NCBI RefSeq assembly: GCF_021390575.1
Contig: NZ_JAJEJQ010000002.1
Span: 1,847,406-1,911,405 of the forward strand
From: Paraburkholderia adhaesiva
GTDB lineage: Bacteria; Pseudomonadota; Gammaproteobacteria; Burkholderiales; Burkholderiaceae
Direction of reading: 5' to 3'
Length of the DNA stretch: 64,000 nucleotides
Position numbers and translations under genes: made by a program. The first letter of the stretch is position 1. Every line of letters starts with the position of its first letter. This document shows positions 25,736-34,662 of this stretch, piece after piece. The notes beneath the pieces are model-generated. The model was given only the letters and a program-made list of their open reading frames with translations, ran no database searches and had not been told where the DNA came from.

Positions 25736-25987
25736 TTTGGTCTCCGAAATATAAAGTTCTTGTTATGGAAAAGAGCTTCTTTACCCCCAACTCACGCCGT
25801 CGCTCCAGACTGCGTCGCCGCCAGCGTGTCAGGTCACGCCACGCGCGGCAGTCACGACACGCTGGCTATGCATGGATCGCTCGAAGCAACCGTAAATCAG
25901 CAGCGAGCAGGATTTCGCATGGCCCCTCCCGGCAGCGCGACGCTTGACCGATCTGATCCGGACGGTTCGTCATATCTTGAGGATGCC

Positions 25988-27148
25988 CTATGCTGCGGCG
26001 GACACCCGTCGCTCGCGCATCCTTCGCAGCGGCAGTGTGGCGAGCACGGCGAAGACGATGCTTGCGAGCGGCACGGCCGTTGCGTTGTCGCCCTGCACGA
26101 GGAGCGACGCCGCGAGCGGTCCGAACGCGCTGCCGATCAACTGCGCGGCGGGAACGAGACTCGCCAGACGGCCACTCGGGTCGGCCTGGAACGCGAGCGC
26201 GACATGAAACGGCAGCGCGAAAAGCCAGACGAAACCGAACAGCAGGCTGGCGACGCCAAACGTCAGTGCGTGTCCCGCCGACATCCAGTGCACCGTCGTC
26301 AAGGCGGCGATGAATATGAGGGAGGCGCAGAACAGCACCGGCCTCGCTCCGACGCGGCGAGCAAGCAGCGACGCCGCGGTGCCGCCCAGGACCTGCGCCG
26401 CCAATACGCCTGAAATCAAGGTCTGGGACGAGCGGCCATCCAGCCCGGCGACCTTGCCCAAGGGTTCCATATAGGCCCAGAAGGCACCCACCGCCGCGAG
26501 TTGCAGGAATGCGACGAAGAGCGGCAGCAACAGGGCTGGAAACCAGCGGAAGTCCCCTGTGGAACCGGACGCGAGCGGGGGCAACGTGGCGGGCTGGACA
26601 AACGCCAGGCCGCAGGTCAGCAGCGATAGTCCGGCCAGCGTCTCGAAACCGCCTTGCCAACCCGCGCGCGGGATGACGAGGTTGGCAAGGACCGCACCGA
26701 CCAGCGCCTGAGCGAGGGTCTGCACGACGAAGAAGATCGCGGCGACGCGGGTTGGATTGGCGCTGCGCACCACCACGCCAGTGGTGCCCCAGACCAGCAA
26801 ACCTTCCGCCAGGCCAGCGCACGCACGCACGGTGAGCATCGGACCGTCACCCGAAGCGTGCGTCGTCAGCAGATCGAACGCGGCGCTCGACAAGCCCGCA
26901 ACAATCGCAACTCGTCTTAGCCACCGCACTGGCACGAGCAGATCGCCGAGCGCCACGCCGAGGCCGAGCGTCACGATCTCGCCCATCGCCACGAGACCCA
27001 CACCCTCGAGCGTCACGCGCTTCGCGTCGACCAGTTCACCCAGCAGGATCGGCTGGATCCCGATCATCAGAAGCGCAATGGTTCCGATCGCAAGCGCGGC
27101 GCTCACTTGCACCGCGGAAAATCCGCTTGCGGTATTTGTCGTTTTCAT
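25988..27148 (-). CDS. MFS transporter
   Basis: 386 residues with about 12 hydrophobic segments and major-facilitator features, including the central loop and RRVGARPVLFCASLIF after helix 8. SD GGGGAG precedes ATG 27148. It follows the degenerate-aldolase gene by ~30 bp and probably imports the substrate of this operon or exports a product. The exact subfamily was not identified. Confidence 0.88.
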   Translation of the reverse strand: MKTTNTASGFSAVQVSAALAIGTIALLMIGIQPILLGELVDAKRVTLEGVGLVAMGEIVTLGLGVALGDLLVPVRWLRRVAIVAGLSSAAFDLLTTHASGDGPMLTVRACAGLAEGLLVWGTTGVVVRSANPTRVAAIFFVVQTLAQALVGAVLANLVIPRAGWQGGFETLAGLSLLTCGLAFVQPATLPPLASGSTGDFRWFPALLLPLFVAFLQLAAVGAFWAYMEPLGKVAGLDGRSSQTLISGVLAAQVLGGTAASLLARRVGARPVLFCASLIFIAALTTVHWMSAGHALTFGVASLLFGFVWLFALPFHVALAFQADPSGRLASLVPAAQLIGSAFGPLAASLLVQGDNATAVPLASIVFAVLATLPLRRMRERRVSAAA

Positions 27149-27175
27149 GTGGTCTCCCCTTCGTTTTTGGTGCCC

Positions 27176-27817
27176 TCAATAACTCCGACTTTCCTCCGGC
27201 AGCATTCCCTGCTGGATGCGCTCCATCGCACGTCGCTCGTCCTTCATCAGACGTCCATTCGCTACGGTGCGCACGAGCCATGGCAACTGCTTCACGCGTG
27301 AGCCGGCTGCCATGGCGAGCACAAACGCCTTGGCGCATTTCTCGAACAGTTCGGCATTCAGCGCAAGGCGGGACGCTGTCATGCCCAGACAGACCGGGTC
27401 CCCTTGCGCGATTAGCGCATTGGTCCCGCCGCCCAGCGCCCGCTTGACCTCGCGAACGTGCCCGACGGCGGGACACATGCGACCGAGATGACGTACCTGC
27501 TCATCGAATACGCCCGGCATCGCGTCGCCCGAGTGAGCCAGCAAGCGGCCGAACGTCCCGCCGCCGACGCCGATCGCGCCCACGTCTTTTCGCGCGGCAT
27601 AGATCGCAAAATGAAGATCGCTGCCGGGAACCGCCGTGGCCGTATCGTCCACGGCTATCCTGCGGGGTGCGTTGTCGGTAGCGGCACCGAACCACATGGT
27701 GTTCGTCCCCGGGATTCGCAGTGAAAGGCTCGCGTGCGACAGTCCCAGCAACTGTTTCGCGACAAGACGGTCGCGCGTCTGTACCCACTGTGCCTCGATC
27801 ATCTGTTCGATCGACAT
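27176..27817 (-). CDS. Class II aldolase-like protein lacking zinc ligands
   Basis: 213 residues with the class II aldolase/adducin fold (LGLSHASLSLRIPGTNTMWFG at the start). Where active members have a zinc-binding HxH (as in IHTHQP of the neighbour at 29317), this protein has GAIGVGGGTFGR. The third His region (LNHG) is also replaced (ALIAQGDP). It is therefore probably not a zinc aldolase. It may be a regulatory or structural partner, or use a different chemistry. It begins 3 bp after the aminotransferase stop. Confidence 0.8.
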   Translation of the reverse strand: MSIEQMIEAQWVQTRDRLVAKQLLGLSHASLSLRIPGTNTMWFGAATDNAPRRIAVDDTATAVPGSDLHFAIYAARKDVGAIGVGGGTFGRLLAHSGDAMPGVFDEQVRHLGRMCPAVGHVREVKRALGGGTNALIAQGDPVCLGMTASRLALNAELFEKCAKAFVLAMAAGSRVKQLPWLVRTVANGRLMKDERRAMERIQQGMLPEESRSY

Positions 27818-27820
27818 GAT

Positions 27821-29320
27821 TCAAACCAGCCTGAAAACGTCTTCGAAGCGGTTCAGCGCGTCGTCGACGACCTCGTCGGTATCCGCGAAACTGGTGTAGA
27901 TCCGGCTTCCGGCGAGCGTGATCAAACCGTGTGCCGTATAGGCCGCGCCCATCTCCTCCATCATGGTTTTGCGCGCCCTGGCTTCATTTTTCACACGCAG
28001 CAGCTTGACGATGTTGCTCGTATCCAGCAGGAGCACGCCCGATGTCTGCAGGTGCACGATGGAGCCCATGTTGTACGTCACGTAGGGCAGCCCGAGGCGT
28101 TCGATGATTTCAGCGAGACCCTGGCACAGGCGCTCGCCTGCACGCCCGGCGACGCCGGCCGCATTCACGCGTTGCGCCTCGAGCAGCGCGTGGTAGCCCG
28201 CAGCACACGAGAGCGGATTCGCCGACAGCGTGCCGCCGACGAATGCACGGCGCGACGTAGTGCCGATTCCGCCGACCAGCAGCATCATCACTTCTTTGCG
28301 CCCACCGATCGCGCCCGCCATCGGATAGCCGCCGGTCAGGCACTTGCCGAGCACGGTCAGATCGGGGGTCACGCCGAAGTAGGCTTGCGCGCCGCCCATT
28401 CCGGCGCGAAAGCCGGTGACCACCTCGTCGAAAATCAGCAGCGCGCCGAATTCATCGCACAGTGCGCGGACCTGGCGGTTGTAGTCGCGATGCACGGGCC
28501 GCGTTCCGCTTTCCGGCCCGAACGGCTCGACCAGCACGGCGGCCGTCCCGCCACGCAGGCGATTGAGTTGAAGCTTGCGGCGCAGCGCGTCGAGATCGTT
28601 GGGATGGCACTCCTGGGTGTGGGCCGTCGCGCCGCGCGGAATGCCCACCGCCTCCATGCGGCCCGTTCCGGGCAAGCGCATGCCGAACACCAGTTGATCG
28701 CTCCAGCCGTGGTACGCGCCGCCGATTTTGACGACCCATTTTTTCCGGGTGTAGGCGCGGGCGAGACGAACCGCCCCCATCACGGCTTCCGTGCCGGAAC
28801 CCAGTAACCGCACCATCTCGACGCCCGGCATGGACTGGCACACCAGTTCCGCGAGCTTCACCTCATATTCGTGCAGCAGACCGGTGACCGGGCCGCACGT
28901 GTCCAGCACTTCGTTCACTTTCTGCCGCACGGTCGGATGATTGGAGCCAAGGAGCGTCGGCCCGCCCGCCTGGAGGAAGTCGATATAGCGATTTCCGTCC
29001 ACGTCCGTCATGTGTGCCCCTTCGGCCTGTGCGATAGCAAGGGGAAACGGATGATTGAATGCGAGGTTGTGCTGGACGCCGCCGGGAATGACGGTTTTTG
29101 CTTCGTCCGCCAACTGTTTCGAACGCCTGCAACGCTCATTGAAGTAACGCGTCACCTGGTCCATCGCGTCGGCCCGGATGGGCCGCATCGGTTGCCGGAC
29201 TAGCGCGTCGAACCGGCGGTACAGGTTATCCACGTCGGGCCACGTCGGGATCGCAGGTAAAGCGGCGTTGGCGTCGGCGGCTGCGTTGCCGGACGAATGG
29301 GCGATGACGGTGTTACTCAT
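27821..29320 (-). CDS. Class III aminotransferase, glutamate-1-semialdehyde aminomutase-like
   Basis: 499 residues from ATG 29320, which overlaps the upstream aldolase stop by 4 bp. PLP-enzyme motifs are clear: substrate region VIPGGVQHNLAF, GSGTEAVMGAVRLARA, AYHGWSD, ALLIFDEVVTGFR (Asp that binds the PLP nitrogen) and the Schiff-base Lys in LGKCLTGGYPMAGAIGG. The fold type is that of GSA aminomutase and omega-aminotransferases. It is longer than HemL (~430) because of a ~70-residue N-terminal extension. In this operon it probably acts on an aldehyde or keto compound rather than in heme synthesis. Confidence 0.9.
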   Translation of the reverse strand: MSNTVIAHSSGNAAADANAALPAIPTWPDVDNLYRRFDALVRQPMRPIRADAMDQVTRYFNERCRRSKQLADEAKTVIPGGVQHNLAFNHPFPLAIAQAEGAHMTDVDGNRYIDFLQAGGPTLLGSNHPTVRQKVNEVLDTCGPVTGLLHEYEVKLAELVCQSMPGVEMVRLLGSGTEAVMGAVRLARAYTRKKWVVKIGGAYHGWSDQLVFGMRLPGTGRMEAVGIPRGATAHTQECHPNDLDALRRKLQLNRLRGGTAAVLVEPFGPESGTRPVHRDYNRQVRALCDEFGALLIFDEVVTGFRAGMGGAQAYFGVTPDLTVLGKCLTGGYPMAGAIGGRKEVMMLLVGGIGTTSRRAFVGGTLSANPLSCAAGYHALLEAQRVNAAGVAGRAGERLCQGLAEIIERLGLPYVTYNMGSIVHLQTSGVLLLDTSNIVKLLRVKNEARARKTMMEEMGAAYTAHGLITLAGSRIYTSFADTDEVVDDALNRFEDVFRLV

Positions 29321-29988
29321 AACGTGTCGGTCCGATCGAATGGAGATGTTTCTGCGAGCGCGCTCGCCACTTGCAGCAAGATGGTCCGCTGTTTGGGTTC
29401 GCGCGCGGCGCGCGCCTCGATCATGTGCATCAGATGCATGCGAGTCAGGGTCTCGAGATGTTCGACCGCTTCGACGGCGGCAGTCGGACTCGCCCCGCAG
29501 CACAGCACGCCATGGTTCAACATCAAGTACGCCTGAATGTCTTCGCGCAGTGCGCGGGCCAGCTTTGACGACAACCACGCGCTACCCGAAGGCGCGTAGC
29601 CGATCACCGGAACCTGCGATCCAAGCGATCGGCGCAGGGGACCTTCCGGCACGTCCAGCGGCTTCCCCAGCAACGCACATGCGCTCGCCACGGGCTGATG
29701 CGTGTGAATGCTGCACTGAACGTCGGCGCGAGCGCGCAGCACGCGCGCGTGCAGACCGCTTTCCACCGACGGGGCCCGCTTGCCTTCCATAGGCTTCAGA
29801 TCGTCGAGGCGCAGCACGCAGACGTCGGCGGCGCTCATCGTGGCGTAGTCCGTCGCCGACGGGGTCACGGCGAACCGGTCCGTGCCGATCCGGATGGCGA
29901 TGTTGCCGCCCGTGCCCGCAAGGTAGCCGCGACGCGAAAGTTCGTTGCAGAGTTCGACTACGGCCTGGCGTACGTGGAAGGTGCTCAT
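29317..29988 (-). CDS. Class II aldolase, L-fuculose-phosphate/ribulose-phosphate type
   Basis: 223 residues with all expected catalytic features: phosphate-binding GTGGNIAIRI near residue 26, the acidic residue in SVESGLHARV, zinc ligands in SIHTHQPVA and the third His in LNHGVLCCG. Such enzymes cleave or epimerise sugar phosphates. With the FGGY kinase immediately upstream (4-bp overlap) the expected route is kinase then aldolase. The sugar is unknown. Confidence 0.92.
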   Translation of the reverse strand: MSTFHVRQAVVELCNELSRRGYLAGTGGNIAIRIGTDRFAVTPSATDYATMSAADVCVLRLDDLKPMEGKRAPSVESGLHARVLRARADVQCSIHTHQPVASACALLGKPLDVPEGPLRRSLGSQVPVIGYAPSGSAWLSSKLARALREDIQAYLMLNHGVLCCGASPTAAVEAVEHLETLTRMHLMHMIEARAAREPKQRTILLQVASALAETSPFDRTDTL

Positions 29989-31577
29989 GCGGTCGTCACC
30001 GTGGGTGCGTTCAGGCGGCGATAGAGGGGCGCGAGGTGTGCGCGCACTTCCTTGAAGGCCTCGAACTTGTCGCCGTACAAGCGCCGCAGGGCGGTTGCCG
30101 GTTCATACGTGCGCCGAATCCTGCGTAACGCGGAAAGGTCGCTGAAACGCAACGCGCCCAACGCCACACCGGCGATGAACGCCGCTCCGGTCGCGTTGGC
30201 CTGGATCGGCCTCGCGAGTTGACGAACCGGTTGTCCGGTCACGTCCGCAATAATCTGGCACCACACGTCGGATTGCGCTCCCCCGCCCACGGCTGTGATG
30301 GTTCCGGCGTCGCGGCCCAGAAAGCGTGCGAAGGGTTCGAGCATCCAGCGCGTGTTCAGCGCAACGCCTTCAAGGAACGCCCGGAAGATGTCCTCGCGCG
30401 AGTGCTCGAGCGACAGGTTGATCAGCCCCGCGCGCAGGCACGGATCGTCGACCGGCGTGCGCTCGCCTTGCAGCCACGGGGTGTAGATCAGCCCACGCGC
30501 GCCAGCGGGTACGCGCGCCGCGATCTGGTTCAACACCTCGTACACGGCCGGGTGCTCTTCGTCGCTCGCGAGTTCGTCCGGGTGATAGAGGATGCGCTCG
30601 CGCAGGAACGTAAGATTCGCGCCCGCGGTCGATTGCAGCGCCATCGCGAGGTAGCGTCCATCGCGCGCGCAGGGCACCGCGGCGATCTTGTTCCGGACGT
30701 CGGTCTTCATCGACGGAACATGCGCTCCGAGCCACGACGACGTGCCGAGATACAGATGGGTCTCGAAGTCGTCGACGGCCGCGCCGACCGCGACTGCCGA
30801 GTTGTCTACGGCGCCGGCCACGACGACGGTCCCGGCATCGAGCCCGAGTGCGGCCGCGACATCCGGCAAAAGCGTTCCGATAACATCAGTAGAACGTACT
30901 ATTTCCGGCAGTTTGTCCGGATCGATACGCAGCATGCGCAACAGGCCGTCATCGTACTTCACATGATCGACGTCCCGATTGTCCGTGACCCACGTGGTCA
31001 GGATCGAATCCCGGGTCGTGCAGAACCGGCCGGTCAGCCGCAGGTTCATGAAGTCCAGGACGTTCAGGAACTTGTAGGTTCGGTCGTACCGTTCCGGTTC
31101 TTGGTCGCGCAGCCAGGCGATGTGCCCGGCGCTGTCCCGCCCGGAGAGCGACGGTGCGCCGCCGGTCAGGCGCAGCCAGCGCCAGAGTTTCAACGGGCCA
31201 TAGCCCTCGATGTTAGGCCCGCGTCCGCGCACACGCCGCGCCATCGGCGCCGCGCCGCGCGAGTCGAGCCAGGTCATTGCGGGGCCGATGCTTCGGTGAT
31301 CGCGGTCCACGCAAACCGTTCCTTCCGATTGCGTCGAACAGCACACGGCCAGCACGCGGCGACGCAATCCGGCTTCCGTGGCGAACAGTTCGTTAGCGCT
31401 TTCCAGAAAGGCCGCCCACCACGCGTTCGGGTCCTGCTCGGCCGCGCCCGCCTCGACATGCAACGGCACGGAGCGAAACGACCATCCATGCACGTCTCCG
31501 TCAAGGTCGACCAACGCACATTTGCAGCCGGACGTTCCCAGATCGACGGCCAGCACCAACCCGCTTTTAGCTTCCAT
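29985..31577 (-). CDS. FGGY-family carbohydrate kinase (xylulokinase-like)
   Basis: 530 residues. The N-terminal phosphate-binding motif VLAVDLGTSGCKCALVD, the substrate-side WLDSRGAAPM region, DLGTS-like second motif DAGTVVVAGAVDNSA, and the C-terminal ATP region ITAVGGGAQSDVWCQI are typical of FGGY kinases. ATG 31577 is chosen because the fold starts right after it. It is the first gene of the operon kinase-aldolase-aminotransferase-aldolase-like-MFS. The natural substrate is likely a polyol or ketose. Confidence 0.92.
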   Translation of the reverse strand: MEAKSGLVLAVDLGTSGCKCALVDLDGDVHGWSFRSVPLHVEAGAAEQDPNAWWAAFLESANELFATEAGLRRRVLAVCCSTQSEGTVCVDRDHRSIGPAMTWLDSRGAAPMARRVRGRGPNIEGYGPLKLWRWLRLTGGAPSLSGRDSAGHIAWLRDQEPERYDRTYKFLNVLDFMNLRLTGRFCTTRDSILTTWVTDNRDVDHVKYDDGLLRMLRIDPDKLPEIVRSTDVIGTLLPDVAAALGLDAGTVVVAGAVDNSAVAVGAAVDDFETHLYLGTSSWLGAHVPSMKTDVRNKIAAVPCARDGRYLAMALQSTAGANLTFLRERILYHPDELASDEEHPAVYEVLNQIAARVPAGARGLIYTPWLQGERTPVDDPCLRAGLINLSLEHSREDIFRAFLEGVALNTRWMLEPFARFLGRDAGTITAVGGGAQSDVWCQIIADVTGQPVRQLARPIQANATGAAFIAGVALGALRFSDLSALRRIRRTYEPATALRRLYGDKFEAFKEVRAHLAPLYRRLNAPTVTTA

Positions 31578-31691
31578 TCGTATTGTCTCGATCACCCAGG
31601 CAAGCCGGGTTGTCCGTTGCACGGAAACTGACTGAGTCGTTCAGGCTGGAACGATGGCGCGCAGTAGCACGGCTAGCTCCGATGGGCGTGA

Positions 31692-32114
31692 TTACTTGCA
31701 AACCGGCGTAGCCGGCAACGCAGCAACATGCGTGAGTTGTTCGGTCTCTCCAAGCATTTCGACACCCACGAACGCACGCAGATATAGATTCCCGGACTTC
31801 ACACGAACAACTCCTTTGTATTTTTTCTTGTCGCGTGGATCGTAGACCCAGCCGTCGCGCCACGCACCGTCGTCGTATCGCCCCAACTGGGCGATGCGGA
31901 TGCCGCACGTGTCGGTCGGCGTGCCGGCATCCCTGTCCCAGACGATACTCCCGCACAACGCGCCGCCCGGGGCATCGCACGGCTTGAATTCGATCACGGC
32001 GTCGTGCTCCGCAGTCATCCAGAGGCCGTTGGCGTCGTCGGCGCTGTTGGCTGCGAATGCCGTCGAGACCAACGCGAGAGTGCCAGCGAGAAGCAGTGCT
32101 ATCCTGACTTTCAC
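31692..32114 (-). CDS. DUF2147 exported protein
   Basis: 140 residues: signal peptide ending AFA-AN, then a DUF2147 lipocalin-like domain with NGLWMTAEHDAVIEF, CGSIVWDRDAG and the wing WVYDPRDKKKYKG. The start is GTG 32114 behind AAGGAA. It is divergent from the TetR gene at 32290, and two operator-like dyads lie between them, so TetR may control it. The function of DUF2147 proteins is not known. Confidence 0.85.
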   Translation of the reverse strand: MKVRIALLLAGTLALVSTAFAANSADDANGLWMTAEHDAVIEFKPCDAPGGALCGSIVWDRDAGTPTDTCGIRIAQLGRYDDGAWRDGWVYDPRDKKKYKGVVRVKSGNLYLRAFVGVEMLGETEQLTHVAALPATPVCK

Positions 32115-32176
32115 AATGAAGTTCCTTGGCAGGGAAAGAACCGTCCGGGGGAAAGAAGGTTATGCTTCAACCAAAA

Positions 32177-32239
32177 CGATAGTCATCACTAATATATAGC
32201 CATGACTATCGTTTGACGCAGTATATAGTGATCACTATC
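32177..32239. promoter_or_regulatory. Two TetR-type operator dyads in the DUF2147-tetR intergenic region
   Basis: ATAGTGATCACTAT (32225-32238) is a perfect 14-bp palindrome. GATAGTCATCACTA (32178-32191) is the same site with one change. In addition, CGATAGTCA at 32177-32185 is repeated inverted as TGACTATCG at 32203-32211. Two copies of one dyad about 48 bp apart between divergent genes is the usual layout of TetR autoregulation. Confidence 0.7.
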
Positions 32240-32289
32240 TTTTTGGTGCACGCCGCTCCCTGGGACAATCCCGGACGCGGCGCACAGAC

Positions 32290-32991
32290 ATGCATGCAAT
32301 GAATACCGACCGCAAACAGAAGCCATCGCTCGCGACGAAGATGCAACCTGCCCAGCAACGGGCCGCCGAAACATACGAGCGCATACTCGAAGTGGCCGCG
32401 CAGACGCTCGCCGATGTTGGAATCGAACGCCTCTCGACGAACATGGTTTGCGAGCGCGCGAGCTTGACGCCTCCGGCGCTGTATCGCTACTTCCCAAACA
32501 AGTACGCGCTACTGTCCGAACTCGGCCACCGGCTGATGCAGCGGCAAAACGAACGGATCGAGCGCTGGATCTCGCGGGGGTTGTTCGACGGCACGGTCGC
32601 GGACCTCGAGCATGCTCTGGAGGGGCTGATCCTGGATACCTACGCCGCAACCCAGCAAGCCGTGGGTGGGGTGTGGATCATGCGCGCCATGCGTGCGGTT
32701 CCGGTCCTGCAGGACGTGCGTCTCACCTCGCACGCAAAGGTCACAAAAATGCAGACCCAGCTGCTGTCGCAGGTACTTCCGGATGCGCCCAAGGCCGAAC
32801 TGGAGCTCACCTGCCGCATCGCGGTCGAGCTGATTTACGCTACGGTCGAGATGCTGTTCGACGAGCGTCAAGACACGGCCGCGGTAGCCCGTACGGTAGC
32901 AAGCATGATCGCGAGCCAACTGGAGCAGCTGCGCTCGCGCAACGAAGCGGGTACACGGAAACGATCACGGAAAGCGCCCGCGCGCGCTTGA
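32290..32991 (+). CDS. TetR-family transcriptional regulator
   Basis: 233 residues. The HTH region reads AAQTLADVGIERLSTNMVCERASLTPPALYRYFPNKYALL, typical TetR with a YFPNK recognition end. The helical ligand-binding domain follows. It is divergent from the DUF2147 gene with shared operators. Start ATG 32290 is used; ATG 32299 is also possible because no strong SD is present. Confidence 0.92.
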   Translation: MHAMNTDRKQKPSLATKMQPAQQRAAETYERILEVAAQTLADVGIERLSTNMVCERASLTPPALYRYFPNKYALLSELGHRLMQRQNERIERWISRGLFDGTVADLEHALEGLILDTYAATQQAVGGVWIMRAMRAVPVLQDVRLTSHAKVTKMQTQLLSQVLPDAPKAELELTCRIAVELIYATVEMLFDERQDTAAVARTVASMIASQLEQLRSRNEAGTRKRSRKAPARA

Positions 32992-33540
32992 TTCGCGTCG
33001 GCCTCGCGTGCTGCGAGCACATCGCCGCGCCATCCGTCCACCGGGCGTGTCCCGCGCTTTCATCCACGCCATGGTTCCGGCGCAGCATCTGTCCGTCGCA
33101 GTTTGCACGTCCCGCTCTCGGCTTGTCCCGACCAGAATTCACGTCGCGGAACGCAGCTTCGGGTGTCGTCGGCACGATCTATTTCTGGTTCTTCAGGGAC
33201 GCCCGTCCGGCGGCCATAACCGAAAGACTTGAGCGCGCACTGGATGGGTAGCCGATGTATCCACACGGTACATCCGCATGGTCCGTTAGCCGCGCGCGAG
33301 CAGCGCGGCTTCGTCGAGCACGCACGCATCGCACCGATCAATTCGCCGTGCGATTGCACGGCGGCAACGGACGCATGGCGCGAGGCAGCCCGAGATAGTA
33401 CGACTTGCGCTTAGCGCAGCCTCGCAGGCGGTGGCACAATCGTTAACGCCAGCGCCGAGTCGCACGTGGTCGGCGAAAATAGACGTGTTCCGCCGCAATT
33501 CAATGCCGTCGTTGCGGACGTCCAACCCCGAGGAGACACC
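32992..33540. other. Gene-free region downstream of tetR
   Basis: About 550 bp. Several short frames exist, for example one ending near 33251 that includes AASGVVGTIYFWFF. None has a good start or recognisable family, so at most this is a decayed gene. Nothing else is seen. Confidence 0.4.
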
Positions 33541-33948
33541 ATGCCGCTCGCCACCGCGTCTGCGCGACTTGCCGCCGATGCACCCAACTACCTCGTCCCC
33601 CTCCAGGCCGGCCGCCATGCGCTAGCGGGCGACGAGGGCCCGCACGAAGGCGGTCAGGATCGCGGGCCTGCTCCGTTCGAATTCGTGCTGGCGGGACTCG
33701 CGGCGTGTACGTCTGCGACGCTGCGCATGTACATGCAGCGCAAGGGCTGGCCCGACGGCGACATCGATGTGACCACGACCCTGCACGTCGACCACGATGG
33801 CAATCAGTACGTCCGCCGTACGGTCGCTGTGAATGCGCCGCTCGACGCCGCGCAACGGACTCGACTCGCGGAGGTCTGTGAGAAGACGCCTGTCACGCTG
33901 TTCATCAAGCGTGGCACGCGCATTGACACAACGATGATCGAGCAGTGA
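33541..33948 (+). CDS. OsmC/Ohr family protein
   Basis: 135 residues from ATG 33541 with GAGGAGA upstream. OsmC features: GPAPFEFVLAGLAACTSATLRMYM with the first reactive Cys, the central helix, and CEKTPVTLFIKRGTRI with the second Cys near the C terminus. OsmC-type proteins reduce organic hydroperoxides through the two cysteines. It stands alone just left of the IS3 element. Confidence 0.9.
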   Translation: MPLATASARLAADAPNYLVPLQAGRHALAGDEGPHEGGQDRGPAPFEFVLAGLAACTSATLRMYMQRKGWPDGDIDVTTTLHVDHDGNQYVRRTVAVNAPLDAAQRTRLAEVCEKTPVTLFIKRGTRIDTTMIEQ

Positions 33949-34266
33949 AGGCGTCACTGTGGGCCTCACGAGTTGTCACGGGTGCTTTCGAAAAGGAGTC
34001 GGACGCATCGGGGTGCCCAGAGTTGCGGCGGGTCCGCCAGCGGATGGCCGTGACATCCACGTACCGCCCGTCGATCCCGTTATCGCTTTGCGGCCTGCTG
34101 TTCGTGTGCGACGGGCCCTTTTCGACGCTGCGTCAGTGACCGCGTCGAAGTTGCTTCGGACGACGCCGACCGGCTGGCACCCCGTGTTCCCGAGCCTCTG
34201 ACCGAGAGTATTGGCCGTGATGATCGCGGCGTTGAACGCAGCCATAGCCACCTCAGAGCGGGCTGG
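33949..34266. other. Gene-free stretch left of the IS element
   Basis: 318 bp between the osmC-like stop and the left end of the IS. A minus-strand frame crosses it and the IS border but has no family resemblance. It may hold remnants of whatever was present before IS insertion. Confidence 0.35.
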
Positions 34267-34353
34267 AGAGGTGGCCGCGCAAATTCGGACAGTCGGATAA
34301 GTGGTTTGGCCGGGGCCTGAGCCAGCGATAATGCTGGCAAAGGAACCGAGGAA

Positions 34354-34662
34354 ATGACGAAGAGAACCCGACGGACGCACTCAGCGGCGTTCAAAGCGAA
34401 AGTGGCACTGGCAGCGGTCAAAGGTGAGCGCACGCTGGCCGAACTGGCACAGCAGTTTGATGTACATCCGAACCAGATCACGGAATGGAAGCGGCAGTTG
34501 CAGGAGCGTGCGGCAGACGTGTTTGGTGCGACAGGTGCACCGTCGAGCGATCCGCCGGTGGACGTGAAAACGCTGCACGCGAAGATCGGGCAGTTGACGC
34601 TGGAGAACGATTTTTTGTCAGGAGCGCTCGGCAAAGCCGGACTGCTGAGCGCAAAGCGATGA
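34354..34662 (+). CDS. IS3-family transposase OrfA
   Basis: 102 residues with the HTH of IS3-family OrfA (AFKAKVALAAVKGERTLAELAQQF... HPNQITEWKRQL) and a leucine-zipper-like end (LHAKIGQLTLENDFLSGALGK). A T6G run at 34611-34617 lies in the overlap with the orfB frame, and a -1 slip there would give the OrfAB fusion transposase. SD-like GAGGA precedes ATG 34354. Confidence 0.93.
   Translation: MTKRTRRTHSAAFKAKVALAAVKGERTLAELAQQFDVHPNQITEWKRQLQERAADVFGATGAPSSDPPVDVKTLHAKIGQLTLENDFLSGALGKAGLLSAKR

Noticed and set aside
27821..29320. The class III aminotransferase as HemL (heme biosynthesis)
   Set aside because: Its length, N-terminal extension and operon with sugar kinase and aldolase do not fit hemL, which is normally separate.
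33976..34380. A 134-codon minus-strand frame over the left IS border
   Set aside because: It starts inside the IS and crosses its end, so it cannot be an ancestral gene as it stands. No family was recognised.
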